64,000 bases of DNA from Labrys sp. KNU-23. GTDB lineage: Bacteria > Pseudomonadota > Alphaproteobacteria > Rhizobiales > Labraceae. The position numbers were made by a program, and so were the translations under genes. Below the pieces are notes generated by a model. The model did not search any database and was not told the DNA's origin. It was given only the letters and a program-made list of their open reading frames with translations. This document shows positions 1-7,694 of this stretch, piece after piece. Every line of letters starts with the position of its first letter. Position 1 is the stretch's first letter. The stretch covers positions 1,364,001 to 1,428,000 of the forward strand of contig NZ_CP043489.1 in assembly GCF_008330945.1 (NCBI RefSeq). The letters are read 5' to 3'.

Positions 1-188
1 AAGGCCGTCCATGCAACGACAGCATGGCTCGGAGTCAGCGCCACTCGTGTCAACCTTCCGCAATGGCTCCCGTCAACTTGGTCAACCCTGATTTCCAACC
101 GGCACAACTGGCGGTTTCCCGGGGGCAGCGCGCCCGCGCCCCCTGGGCGCCCGGGGAAGGACCCGACCCACCCCGGCATTCCTATGGG
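1..188. other. Left-edge stretch with no assignable gene
   Basis: This GC-rich stretch contains several similar GTCAAC-type words between about 49 and 88, and a G/C-rich run near 121-165. I find no convincing coding frame, attachment-site copy or terminator in it. Confidence 0.3.
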
Positions 189-473
189 CTACAGACCGTG
201 AGCACGCTTGACCTCATCGACCACCCGTCCCAGCTCGTGGGCGACGCGGTCCTCGAGGCGCTCGTCGATCTGCTGCTCAAGGAACTCCTTGCCCTTGGCT
301 ATGAGCAGGGGCTTGGCGAAACCGAACGCACTGGGGAGGGGGGCATGGAGCTGTCTGGCAAGCACGTGCTCGACGGGCTTGGCTGTTGAACCTGGCCTGG
401 GGCGGTCGACCGAGGACTGACTGGAGACACACTGGATCGCCTGCCACGGCGGCCAAGCGCTCCGAGCGGTCAC
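189..473 (-). CDS. Hypothetical small protein, possibly a gene remnant
   Basis: A 94-residue frame opening with GTG. The C-terminal two thirds has codon use typical of real genes here (G/C-rich third positions) and encodes a charged helical segment with the run GKEFLEQQIDERLEDRVAHE. The first 30 residues look unlike protein, so the true start may be an internal GTG or the frame may be the degraded end of a longer gene. It has the same orientation as the downstream minus-strand block. No family is recognised. Confidence 0.3.
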   Translation of the reverse strand: MTARSAWPPWQAIQCVSSQSSVDRPRPGSTAKPVEHVLARQLHAPLPSAFGFAKPLLIAKGKEFLEQQIDERLEDRVAHELGRVVDEVKRAHGL

Positions 474-609
474 ACCTAGCAGGATCGAAATGGCTGAATT
501 CCGTTAGCTCGAAAGGCCCCTCCCATGAGCACCCTCGTCGTTGGTATATCCGACCGATCGCAACAGCGAAGGACAAGGCGATGATGCTGGAAAGCAACGG
601 GGAGTGGGA

Positions 610-1221
610 TCAGAATTGCTTGTCAGGCGAGAAACATGGTCCCGATGCGATCATGGCGGGCCACCGGCGTTTGCGCAGCGCTAATGCTCTGCCGATGCGT
701 TGCACGCGTTCCGGAGGCGGTCCGTTGAGAATGAGTTTCCAAATTTCCAAGCCCGACAGCTCGTCCTTTTCCAGCAAGGCGGTAGCCACCCGCTCGATCT
801 CCTCCCAACAATCGTCAACAAGTGTCCGAGTGAGATGCGTAAGGTATTTCACGTAGGGGTTGATAAGCTCGATATTTCCATGGGCGTCTCGCGCAGCCCG
901 AATGGTGTCGAACACGTCGCGGTAAGGAAACATGCGTCGCAACGAACGCGGAGCGTAGCGTTTCTGCGCGATCTCACCGGCTAACGAAATAATACAGTCG
1001 CGTTCGCATTGAATCTTGCGCCACTCTTCTGATGTAATTGCCAAATTCGGTGGGCAGTCGCGAATCTGAACAAAGCGTACGTAACCGCCAACTCTTCCAT
1101 TGGGGATGATGCTAGCCTTAACAAGATGCACCCCACACCGCGCTGCCAACACCGCGTGGCCGGCTTCATGGTATGCAGTAACTCGCCTCACGTAACTATG
1201 TTTTGACACGACCACTGCCAT
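610..1221 (-). CDS. Stand-alone FtsH-peptidase-like (M41-type) protein
   Basis: This 203-residue protein carries a zinc-metallopeptidase motif, [10 protein letters not shown] (about residues 15-24), followed by KASIIPNGR..GYVRF. The host FtsH in the same window (51.6 kb) has [12 protein letters not shown] and [14 protein letters not shown] at the corresponding place. A later DVFDTIRAA segment resembles the DIEQATRMA segment that supplies the third zinc ligand in FtsH. There is no AAA+ ATPase domain and no membrane segment, so this is an isolated peptidase-domain relative. It is the last visible gene of the minus-strand block, 31 bp after the ATPase gene. It could cleave a repressor or other regulator, or interfere with FtsH; that is inference. 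Confidence 0.7.
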   Translation of the reverse strand: MAVVVSKHSYVRRVTAYHEAGHAVLAARCGVHLVKASIIPNGRVGGYVRFVQIRDCPPNLAITSEEWRKIQCERDCIISLAGEIAQKRYAPRSLRRMFPYRDVFDTIRAARDAHGNIELINPYVKYLTHLTRTLVDDCWEEIERVATALLEKDELSGLEIWKLILNGPPPERVQRIGRALALRKRRWPAMIASGPCFSPDKQF

Positions 1222-1252
1222 CTTTCATTCGTTCTGTGTTGCCGTTGCTGCA

Positions 1253-2905
1253 CTAGATGTGAGCGATCGTTACTGTCCGGACACCGGAATGCCTGCGCTC
1301 AATCTGAAGACCTCTTCCCCGCAACAGCGGGGCGATTCGATCGAGACGATTGCCTAGGCCCTGGGCCGTTACGGGCCATGACCGAGTGCGCTTGATTGTT
1401 TCGGACGCGAAGTCGGCTATTGCCGAGAGCAATTCCGTCGCTGTGCCGATCCACGGCTCAGTCCGCGTCTGCATGAGATCCGCGATCGCGGTCGCTACAG
1501 GGTCTGCAGCAAATGCCGAATCGGCCGCATCGCGACGATTGTCGCGGTAAGCGGTCTGGAAGGCGCCGGCTTCCCAGTCGAAAGCAGGCTCCGCCGCGAC
1601 GATCCATTTTTCAAAGTCGGCCATACGGCCGACCCGGGCAAGCCTCGTTGTCGGGACGTTGCGGATGGCCACCGACAGGGCATCGAATAGAGCTCCCAAC
1701 ACACGCGGCAGCGCGTCATCCCACGCACGCCAAAACTCATCCTCCGGCTGACGAACGTCCTCAGCAATTGCCTTCAGCCGGACGGTGACACACCTGTCGG
1801 CAAGGTCCGCTCGCTCGGTAAGATGGGGGATACCGTTCAGAATAATCGGCTTGGTTGCTTGGAACACCATCTCATCGCGATCAGTGTGCAACTGGCGGGC
1901 CGAAAAGCCACCGCCCGTTGCAATGCGGCAGAGCGCATCTGCCAGCCAAACATCGACTTTCGAGAGATTATCGATCGCGATGACATGTGCGTTGTTCGCG
2001 GCCACGATCAAATCGCGCTCCTCGCGCGGCGCAGCCCGGATAGGCGCCGCATTTGGATCAACAAGGCTGCGCATAAGCCGAGAGAACGTCGATTTCCCTG
2101 AGCCCTGCTCCCCATTGACTATGAGAATGGGATACGGGCCTGTGTTCCTCAGCGCCACCAATAGCCAGGCAACGGCAAGGATGAAATCCTCCTCGCTTGC
2201 CGCATTGATGAAACCTCGCAAGGCGCCAATGCTCTCGCCGGCTTGCGGCTCGGGGAGGGGGCGCATCGACGACGACCGGATGAATGGCAAGCTGTGTCGC
2301 TCGAGCACTTCCCAGCCCCCTGCGGAGATGGCGACGCAGCGCCAGGCGGGGTCGCCAAGGTCGATATAGAGCGTTCCGTTCGACGCTCCCGACCTCAGCC
2401 ACGACTCTCGCTCCGGTCCTTCATTGGTGGCGCGTGCCTCAAGAACGCGGAGAGTATCCTCGATCGCCTGTGCGCCTGGCACCAGGCCTTGCTCTTCATA
2501 GGCCCGGGCTGCAAGCCAACGCTTGAAGGCTTGCGACCGCACCGCCCAAGTCTCGCGATGCCCACGGATTGGAAAGGTTACGAACGCCTCCTGGTCGGGG
2601 GTGTGCCAAAGGCTGCAAAACTGCGTTAGAGCCATCAGTGAATCACGCTGCGGCGGCCGCCGCTTACCGCTATTGCTATCCTCCGCCGCCGCGCGCGACT
2701 TTGTACCAGCGGTATGTGTTTTGCGACTTGCTGCGGGATTACGAGAACCGGCAGCATCCATCCCCCCAATCACGGGGGCGTGCTCGATACGGTCGACGAT
2801 GCGATCGAGATTGGAGAGAGGTCGATTCTCGTCGACAAGAGGTTTTGATCTAACGGATCTGCGGCCTCGACCTTTGCCGGCGGTAGCGGGAGGATCAACT
2901 TTCAT
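1253..2905 (-). CDS. P-loop ATPase / phage-plasmid replicative helicase-like protein
   Basis: 550 residues. A disordered basic N terminus (residues 1-90) precedes an ATPase core with Walker A GEQGSGKS (about 265-272), a Walker B-like HVIAIDN (about 307-313) and a later sensor-type segment with KPIILNGIPHL. This layout fits ATPases that accompany primase-like proteins on integrative elements and act in element DNA replication. The gene overlaps the upstream primase-like gene by 11 bp, which implies translational coupling. The exact subfamily (D5-like or other) cannot be fixed by eye. Confidence 0.7.
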   Translation of the reverse strand: MKVDPPATAGKGRGRRSVRSKPLVDENRPLSNLDRIVDRIEHAPVIGGMDAAGSRNPAASRKTHTAGTKSRAAAEDSNSGKRRPPQRDSLMALTQFCSLWHTPDQEAFVTFPIRGHRETWAVRSQAFKRWLAARAYEEQGLVPGAQAIEDTLRVLEARATNEGPERESWLRSGASNGTLYIDLGDPAWRCVAISAGGWEVLERHSLPFIRSSSMRPLPEPQAGESIGALRGFINAASEEDFILAVAWLLVALRNTGPYPILIVNGEQGSGKSTFSRLMRSLVDPNAAPIRAAPREERDLIVAANNAHVIAIDNLSKVDVWLADALCRIATGGGFSARQLHTDRDEMVFQATKPIILNGIPHLTERADLADRCVTVRLKAIAEDVRQPEDEFWRAWDDALPRVLGALFDALSVAIRNVPTTRLARVGRMADFEKWIVAAEPAFDWEAGAFQTAYRDNRRDAADSAFAADPVATAIADLMQTRTEPWIGTATELLSAIADFASETIKRTRSWPVTAQGLGNRLDRIAPLLRGRGLQIERRHSGVRTVTIAHI

Positions 2906-3317
2906 AAGGATCCATTCCCAACATAGCAGCTACACGGAGGGCCGCTGAGGGCGGTGTGAGGCCGTACAGATAAGACGCCAGCGAAATCAAATCTCTGCCG
3001 CCGTTCCCCGTGGTGAAGTCGTTCCACTTCCCTGTATGGAGATTGACCTTGAAGGACTCCGGTGTGCGTTTGCTGCGCATGTGATTGCGAGCAACCCATA
3101 CACGTCCCTTCTTGCGCCCACGCGGCAACCAGAGCGGGACAAAATCTAACGCTCGCCGCGCCGCTTTTGCCGCAATGCGTTGGAATGCAATCCTCCGTCC
3201 GTAAGCACATGCCGCTTTCGCCCGAAGATTGGGGGGCAATTGAGGGGCGCGGCACGGTTGATCTGCTCCCGTGCAGGGGCATCCATCCTGCGAAGACTTG
3301 GCCATGGTCCTGTTCAA
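2895..3317 (-). CDS. Primase-like DNA-binding domain protein
   Basis: 140 residues. The C-terminal half contains SFKVNLHTGKWNDFTTG followed by GGRDLISLASYLYGL. This is the W-x-DF-x-T-G-x-GGD-L pattern seen after the zinc-binding module of bacterial and phage primases. The protein has no toprim catalytic domain, so it probably works together with the overlapping downstream ATPase rather than as a full primase. It lies 26 bp downstream of the AlpA-like gene, in what looks like an operon read from 4559 to 610. Confidence 0.65.
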   Translation of the reverse strand: MNRTMAKSSQDGCPCTGADQPCRAPQLPPNLRAKAACAYGRRIAFQRIAAKAARRALDFVPLWLPRGRKKGRVWVARNHMRSKRTPESFKVNLHTGKWNDFTTGNGGRDLISLASYLYGLTPPSAALRVAAMLGMDPYES

Positions 3318-3343
3318 TTCCGGCTATCAGTTCGCCATGGTGA

Positions 3344-3562
3344 TCACCTGCCGTCAGATCCGGCCGAACGCCGGCGCTCGGACAGCCAAGCGTCGAGCTC
3401 GCTGCGTCGATACCGGACAGCTGTGCCAAGACGCAGGAACGGCGGTCCATCGCCGCGGCTGCGCCAGCACTGCAGTGTGCGGTGAGAGAGGGACAGAAGC
3501 ATCGCGGCCTCGATCTCGTTCAACAGTCGATCGTCGGTCGGGCGTATCTGGGTGATGTACAT
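3344..3562 (-). CDS. AlpA/MerR-like helix-turn-helix protein
   Basis: 72 residues. The segment LLNEIEAAMLLSLSHRTLQCW, then RSRGDGPPFLRLGTAVRYRRSELDAWL, is the winged-helix DNA-binding fold of the AlpA/excisionase family. Such proteins activate integrase expression or direct excision in P4-like and other integrative elements. It sits between the first gene of the minus-strand block and the primase-like gene, so it is probably expressed early. A second HTH gene of related type lies at 9510-9770, and I cannot tell which is the true excisionase. Confidence 0.75.
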   Translation of the reverse strand: MYITQIRPTDDRLLNEIEAAMLLSLSHRTLQCWRSRGDGPPFLRLGTAVRYRRSELDAWLSERRRSAGSDGR

Positions 3563-3710
3563 GTAACGCTCCGTTCGATGGGCACCGCACGCCTTCGGCT
3601 GCGTACGATTGGTTTCGACGGATAGAACCTACTCATACCTGCAAAGGGCCATCACGGACGAAAGCTCGACACAAAATGCGCGATACCGTCCACAATCTGC
3701 CCGTCGCTCG

Positions 3711-4559
3711 TCAGTCCTCCTGACGAAAAATATCGCACCCTTCCCGCGAATAAGGCTTCGACAGGTTTCGAAGATACAGGGCAACATCACTGGCCAACTG
3801 CCCAGACAGGTAAGGTGCGAGTTTGCGAAGCCGCTGGATCGACGTCTCGATCTCGGGGGTCGCCTCAGGCGTGGCGCCGGGAAGTGGCTCGTGGATGCAA
3901 TCAATGAGGAATTGAGCGGCGGCGATTGGCCCCGTGATCGGCGCCAGGTCCAGGATCTGCCATTTTGCCTCACATAGTTCTTCGACTGCACGATCAAGAG
4001 CCCCATCAAGCCTGCCCAGACCAACGCGATCTTCTTCTGCGCGGGCCTTCTGCAATCTGGCCTCTAGGTTTTTAAGGGCGTCAGCGAGAGGGCGCTCACC
4101 ATCCGTCCCCATGATCGAATGTCTCCAATAGGCCTCCAAGTCTTCCCTGGATGGCCGAAGGAGTCTCGAGGTGCCTGTATGGGCTGGTGGTGCCAGATTC
4201 TGAATCGCTGGAAGATCCGATACCGGCCCGTGCATCTCGCCATCTGAATTCAGGAGCTTGGGGCCAGGCCGAACCCACCACGGGAGTCTGTCGTACGCTG
4301 CATGGTATTGGCGCTCGACAGCATTAGCGCGATTGAGCCTGTCCCGGTACAACAGCCAGAGGCGATCCATTCCCTCGACAACGACTTCGGCCCCAACTTG
4401 ACTTTCTGATGTACGCTTCTGTTCAATTTCGGCCAATTTATGCGCGATTGGCTCGTAGACCGGCCGATAGACGGCGGCATCAAGCTCGACCAGCGTTGCG
4501 GCGTTAATTAAGGCGCTCTGTACGCCCTCGCTGATGGTTACATGCATCGGCCATGACAT
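3711..4559 (-). CDS. Hypothetical protein of the element
   Basis: 282 residues, mostly helical and charged, with no motif I recognise and no membrane segment. It is the first gene leftward from the divergent control region. A perfect AGGAGG lies about nine bases before its ATG, so translation should be strong. Its position opposite the repressor suggests an early regulatory or replication accessory role, which is inference from context only. Confidence 0.7.
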   Translation of the reverse strand: MSWPMHVTISEGVQSALINAATLVELDAAVYRPVYEPIAHKLAEIEQKRTSESQVGAEVVVEGMDRLWLLYRDRLNRANAVERQYHAAYDRLPWWVRPGPKLLNSDGEMHGPVSDLPAIQNLAPPAHTGTSRLLRPSREDLEAYWRHSIMGTDGERPLADALKNLEARLQKARAEEDRVGLGRLDGALDRAVEELCEAKWQILDLAPITGPIAAAQFLIDCIHEPLPGATPEATPEIETSIQRLRKLAPYLSGQLASDVALYLRNLSKPYSREGCDIFRQED

Positions 4560-4676
4560 CTATAAGCCTCCTATCTAGCGATTTTAGACAATATTAGCTA
4601 TAAATGTCGAAAGCGCTTGGATCAAGCGATTTTCGCCATTTATGATATATATCGCTATCTTAACTAAGGAGCCAAA
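4560..4676. promoter_or_regulatory. Divergent AT-rich control region with repeated repressor half-sites
   Basis: The 117 bp between the two divergent genes are AT-rich against GC-rich surroundings. AGCGATTTT occurs twice in direct orientation (within 4577-4585 and 4625-4633), and its ATCGCT core occurs inverted at 4651-4656. TTGGAT (4617-4622) and TATGAT (4641-4646), spaced 18 bp, could be the promoter of the Xre gene. The arrangement resembles a lysogeny switch in which the Xre protein binds repeated sites and controls both directions. Operator assignment is inference. Confidence 0.5.
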
Positions 4677-4934
4677 ATGATCACCCCGTCGCAATGCAGA
4701 GCAGCAAGGGCATTGCTGGACTGGTCGCAGCAGCAACTCGCCGATGCCGCCAAGGTCGGAAACGCGACCATCCGCAACTTCGAAGGTGGGAACCCGTCTC
4801 AGCCTCGGCGTGCTACGCTCGAGATGCTGCGCATCGCCCTCGAAGCAGCTGGGGTTCAATTCATACCAGAGAACGGTGGCGGCGCTGGCGTCAGGATGCG
4901 CCAGCGCCAGCCAAGTGATCATAGCGAAGTATAG
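4677..4934 (+). CDS. Xre-family HTH transcriptional repressor
   Basis: 85 residues. A classic Cro/C1-type helix-turn-helix occupies nearly the whole protein: RAARALLDWSQQQLADAAKV, then NATIRNFEGG, then LEMLRIALEAAGVQFIP. AAGGAG seven bases before the ATG supports this start. It is the only candidate master repressor in the visible element and faces the early block across an AT-rich intergenic region. It probably represses the 4559-610 operon and its own promoter. Confidence 0.85.
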   Translation: MITPSQCRAARALLDWSQQQLADAAKVGNATIRNFEGGNPSQPRRATLEMLRIALEAAGVQFIPENGGGAGVRMRQRQPSDHSEV

Positions 4935-5078
4935 TCGATCTGGGGCAGCAATCGCATTCCACGGGGTCGGATATATCATTAAAACGCGTCAGGCCCAGAG
5001 CGCTCGAGCTTAGGTTCGTACAACGCGACGAGGGGCGAGAGCGGATTTCGTCACCTATGGCGGAGTGGGGATGAGAAA

Positions 5079-6032
5079 ATGAAGAGCGATAAACCGAATA
5101 GACCCCGCCGAGTTCCCCCGCGCCCTCAATGGTCTCACTTCAAGAGCGGGTGGAGCGGTCCGCATCAACCTCTCGGTGAAATAAATAACGTCAGAACAGA
5201 GCTTGATTTATTTTCAGCCCCGCACTCCCTAGACCCTATTTGGGCGGGAGTAGAGGAAGCTTTAATCTGGACGGCCTCCGAATTTCGGTGGCTTGAAACG
5301 GAAAAAAATAGCGCTCCGCTTAGTGGAGACGTTCGCAGTAACTTGAAACAAATTGCTAATGATTGCGAGAAGCTTATAAATTCACTGCAAATCATGGACG
5401 ATATAACTCTAGAGGTTTTATTGTATCGCCAGATGCCAACACATAGCGATCTCGAAGAAAAAGAATGGAATGAAAAAGAATATGAAAAGCGGAAAGAGGC
5501 CGAAATTGAATTTAAGAGAGAATTTGGAAACGGTGGTTTGCGTGACGTCGAAAGACTTTTTTCCATACTCGGAATAGAGGCGCAAAAGCCGCAAGATATA
5601 CAATTAGCAATTGAAGATTATTACGACAGACTTCGGCTGCTTTCTGCACTTCTTCCCGTGGAATCGCTAGGACGTTTGGCAAGGACAGCGATTGTATCGC
5701 TTGACGCAGAAACACGATTGGCGAAGGGACGGCTTGGTGCCCCCGTTACACGCGCCTATGGATTGCCTAAAGACCGCTTGGCAGATCGATGCGCCCAGAT
5801 TATCTGCGATTACATCGGACTGCGAGGTATCAAACGTATTTCAGGGACTTATGAGCCCTCGGGTCGGACCAATAAGCCCTCTTTTGCCCGTCTAGTTCGC
5901 GCGGTCTTCACCTACGCAACAAATAAACCGGTCGATCCGGGAAATGGTGGAAGCTACCTTGAGAGGTCAATCAAAAAGACCGCAAAAAAATGGCGCAAGA
6001 TTGCCGCCGAAGCAGATCCAACTTTCGATTGA
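5079..6032 (+). CDS. AT-rich orphan protein, unknown function
   Basis: 317 residues, mainly helical. It has a basic proline-rich N terminus, a charged coiled-coil-like stretch EEKEWNEKEYEKRKEAEIEF (about residues 128-147), and a basic C terminus ending in KKTAKKWRKI. Base composition is clearly more AT-rich than in neighbouring genes, which suggests recent and separate acquisition. It lies between the repressor and the tail-gene block, a common place for cargo (defence, superinfection exclusion) in prophages and satellites. I recognise no domain, so any defence role is only a positional guess. Confidence 0.65.
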   Translation: MKSDKPNRPRRVPPRPQWSHFKSGWSGPHQPLGEINNVRTELDLFSAPHSLDPIWAGVEEALIWTASEFRWLETEKNSAPLSGDVRSNLKQIANDCEKLINSLQIMDDITLEVLLYRQMPTHSDLEEKEWNEKEYEKRKEAEIEFKREFGNGGLRDVERLFSILGIEAQKPQDIQLAIEDYYDRLRLLSALLPVESLGRLARTAIVSLDAETRLAKGRLGAPVTRAYGLPKDRLADRCAQIICDYIGLRGIKRISGTYEPSGRTNKPSFARLVRAVFTYATNKPVDPGNGGSYLERSIKKTAKKWRKIAAEADPTFD

Positions 6033-6147
6033 CGGACGAAAAGCGCCGCAGAATTTATCTGTAACGTCCGTGAACTGATTACCAGGAAGCACATCCTGAT
6101 GGCATCGCATTTCCCGCTGCCATGGGATGAGCTGCGCCTCTCCGAAT

Positions 6148-6219
6148 TCAACGGTCCGGGCGTCGCGTTTGAATGCGACCCCTAACCGCAGCTTGGGCTT
6201 GGCAGGCCCGGACCGTTGA
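6148..6219. repeat. 14-bp perfect inverted repeat in the leader of the tail-block gene
   Basis: TCAACGGTCCGGGC at 6148-6161 is matched perfectly by its reverse complement at 6206-6219, with 44 nt between. The interior contains a smaller possible hairpin, GTCGC...GCGAC (6162-6179). The right arm ends 17 nt before the ATG at 6237, just upstream of a GGAGA ribosome-binding site. It could be an RNA leader structure or a binding site for a dimeric late-gene activator. Confidence 0.6.
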
Positions 6220-6236
6220 AGACTGGAGACAATCAA

Positions 6237-7130
6237 ATGAAAATTCTGGACACATTGAAGAAAGGCCGCAGCAGCGACAAGGTTCGCTCCGATATCGGCG
6301 CCCTGACGGCCCAGCGCGCCGAGGCCGAGAAGAAACTTGCTGAGCTGGAATCAGCCCGCCGAAGCGTCCTGCTGCAGGATGACGACACAAAGGCAGAAGC
6401 CCACGACGCTGACATGGCAAGGCAGCGCCGCGCCATCGAGCGCGCGAACCTGAAGCTTATCCCCCTCGAGGAGGAACTGACGGCCTCGGCAGCATTTGAA
6501 GACCAGGAAAGGCGGCTGGCGAAATACACGGCGGCCGCCAAACTTGCCGACGAGACCGCCATTTTCCTGAGCAAGGAACACCGAAAGATCAGAGAGCGCA
6601 TTCTCGATCTGATTGAGACCCTGGCAAAGGCGGAGCTCGTCGTCGCGGAGGCAAATGCGGACCTGCCGGACGGCAAGGCCGCCATCCTCAGCATCGAGGA
6701 GAGTGTGCGCGGGCGCCCCAATCTTTCTGAAGAGGTTCTCAGTGAGGAGGACTTCGAGGCTTGGGGTGTTCGAGGAAGCGGCCGCCCGCTTCCGGAAAAG
6801 TTCCAAGACCAAGTCTCCAGCGATCCCTACAATCCAGGGAAATTCGCCTACACCGACGAATATGGTGTCAGCGTTCCCTGCGAGCGTCGGCGTTTCTCTC
6901 GCAGGAAATTCCGGCCCGCCCTCTTCGGTCGCTATCCAGCTCCGCTGTTCGGTTCTTATCGTTGGCCGGATCTCGTTGAAGGCGACGTTCGAAACCAGGT
7001 CTACGCAGGTGCGTGGGCGTCCCCAGACCATGCGCAGGTTCTCGCGAGAGTGAAGTTTGAGCGCGAAAGGCCGTCGATGTCGGACACGGAGCTCGTCCGT
7101 GACGTCGTCGAGGAGATTCGCCAGCTCTGA
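6237..7130 (+). CDS. Coiled-coil protein upstream of tail genes
   Basis: 297 residues. Residues from about 10 to 145 form a long coiled coil (TAQRAEAEKKLAELESARR and similar heptads). A globular tail rich in F, Y and R follows from about residue 170 (FGRYPAPLFGSYRWPD). GGAGA lies seven to eleven bases before the ATG at 6237, favouring this start over one 21 bp upstream. It precedes the tail chaperone gene in the same orientation, separated by a strong hairpin. It might be a virion or morphogenesis protein (a scaffold or head-tail factor), but I recognise no family. Confidence 0.65.
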   Translation: MKILDTLKKGRSSDKVRSDIGALTAQRAEAEKKLAELESARRSVLLQDDDTKAEAHDADMARQRRAIERANLKLIPLEEELTASAAFEDQERRLAKYTAAAKLADETAIFLSKEHRKIRERILDLIETLAKAELVVAEANADLPDGKAAILSIEESVRGRPNLSEEVLSEEDFEAWGVRGSGRPLPEKFQDQVSSDPYNPGKFAYTDEYGVSVPCERRRFSRRKFRPALFGRYPAPLFGSYRWPDLVEGDVRNQVYAGAWASPDHAQVLARVKFERERPSMSDTELVRDVVEEIRQL

Positions 7131-7159
7131 GGTCTAGCCGCGAGCCTTGACCCGCGAAT

Positions 7160-7192
7160 GGCGGACACCGGCTGCACACGGCTGTGTCCGCC
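7160..7192 (+). terminator. 9-bp stem hairpin with U-rich tail, possible terminator or attenuator
   Basis: GGCGGACAC at 7160-7168 pairs perfectly with GTGTCCGCC at 7184-7192, and CCCAATTTTATT follows. The T tract starts four bases after the stem, so it is a weak intrinsic terminator at best. It separates the coiled-coil gene from the tail chaperone gene and may set their relative expression. Confidence 0.45.
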
Positions 7193-7224
7193 CCCAATTT
7201 TATTGCACAATCAGGGGACGATCC

Positions 7225-7653
7225 ATGCAGAACACCGCTACCGATGATACCAAAGTCAACGCTGGAGCCTTTACCGTCACGCCCGACGGCGGGCGCCGCA
7301 TCCGCCTAACCCGCCCCATCAAATCACACAGTCTCGAGATCACGCATCTTGATCTCCGACCGGTCCGTTGGCCGGATTACATGGCTATCGGCGAGCCCGT
7401 TGTCGAAGGCGTGTCGGTTGGCGGTCTCTTTCTATTGGAAGTCATCCCCGATCGCCTGCGCCAATATGCCGAACGCCTGATCAAACCGGAGCAGGAAGAA
7501 TTCTTACCCCAGCTCGGGCTGGATGACACCTATGCCGTCCAGGAGGCTATCCGAAGTTTTTTCGATCAGGCTCGCGCCCGTCTGCGCGAGCAGAGCAAGC
7601 CGTCCTCCTTGTCAGAGACCACGGATTCCGCCCCGGCGACCTCGCCGGCATGA
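7225..7653 (+). CDS. Phage tail assembly chaperone (zero-frame product)
   Basis: 142 residues. The segment ITHLDLRPVRWPDYMAIG and the position immediately before a tape measure gene are typical of phage tail assembly chaperones (the E protein of P2-like phages, analogous to G in lambda). These bind the tape measure protein during tail assembly and are absent from the virion. AGGGGA lies seven bases before the ATG. Codons 112-113 (TTT TTC) sit on a slippery heptamer, so a fraction of ribosomes should shift to give a longer product (see 7563-7694). The last 30 residues are low-complexity and unlikely to be structured, as expected for a domain that is replaced by the shift. Confidence 0.8.
   Translation: MQNTATDDTKVNAGAFTVTPDGGRRIRLTRPIKSHSLEITHLDLRPVRWPDYMAIGEPVVEGVSVGGLFLLEVIPDRLRQYAERLIKPEQEEFLPQLGLDDTYAVQEAIRSFFDQARARLREQSKPSSLSETTDSAPATSPA
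7557..7591 (+). promoter_or_regulatory. Programmed -1 ribosomal frameshift signal
   Basis: The heptamer T TTT TTC (7557-7563) lies in the zero frame. Six nucleotides later a perfect 7-bp stem forms: GCTCGCG (7570-7576) with CGCGAGC (7585-7591), closing an 8-nt loop. Slippery site, spacer and stem all match the classic -1 frameshift design known from lambda G/GT and P2 E/E'. The -1 frame is open across the site and ends only at 7694. These features are seen directly; frameshifting itself is inferred. Confidence 0.8.
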
Positions 7654-7694
7654 CCCTTGACGAGATCGAGTTCTGGCACGAGGCACTGAAATGA
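7563..7694 (+). CDS. -1 frame extension of the tail chaperone (E'-like)
   Basis: After a -1 shift at codons 112-113 the ribosome reads 43 more codons and stops at 7692-7694, giving a fusion of about 156 residues. The extension ends GFRPGDLAGMTLDEIEFWHE..., which matches the style of GpE-type tail proteins (short helix, M-T-L-D-E-hydrophobic-W). Its stop codon overlaps the tape measure ATG (ATGA at 7691-7694). Shifted ribosomes would therefore arrive exactly at the tape measure start, coupling the two. Confidence 0.75.
   Translation, partial: RSGSRPSARAEQAVLLVRDHGFRPGDLAGMTLDEIEFWHEALK

Noticed and set aside
1..600. Second copy of the tRNA-Met 3' end (attL)
   Set aside because: I looked for the GTTCAAGTCCCTCTCCCGC segment and its complement near the left edge and found none. 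attL is presumably outside the window.
4584..4979. 131-codon minus-strand frame across the repressor gene
   Set aside because: It overlaps the HTH repressor, which has a clear ribosome-binding site and family motif. The antisense product has no recognisable features.
5079..6032. Toxin-antitoxin or restriction gene at the AT-rich orphan
   Set aside because: No nuclease, methyltransferase or toxin motif is visible, and no small partner gene is adjacent. Left as unknown.
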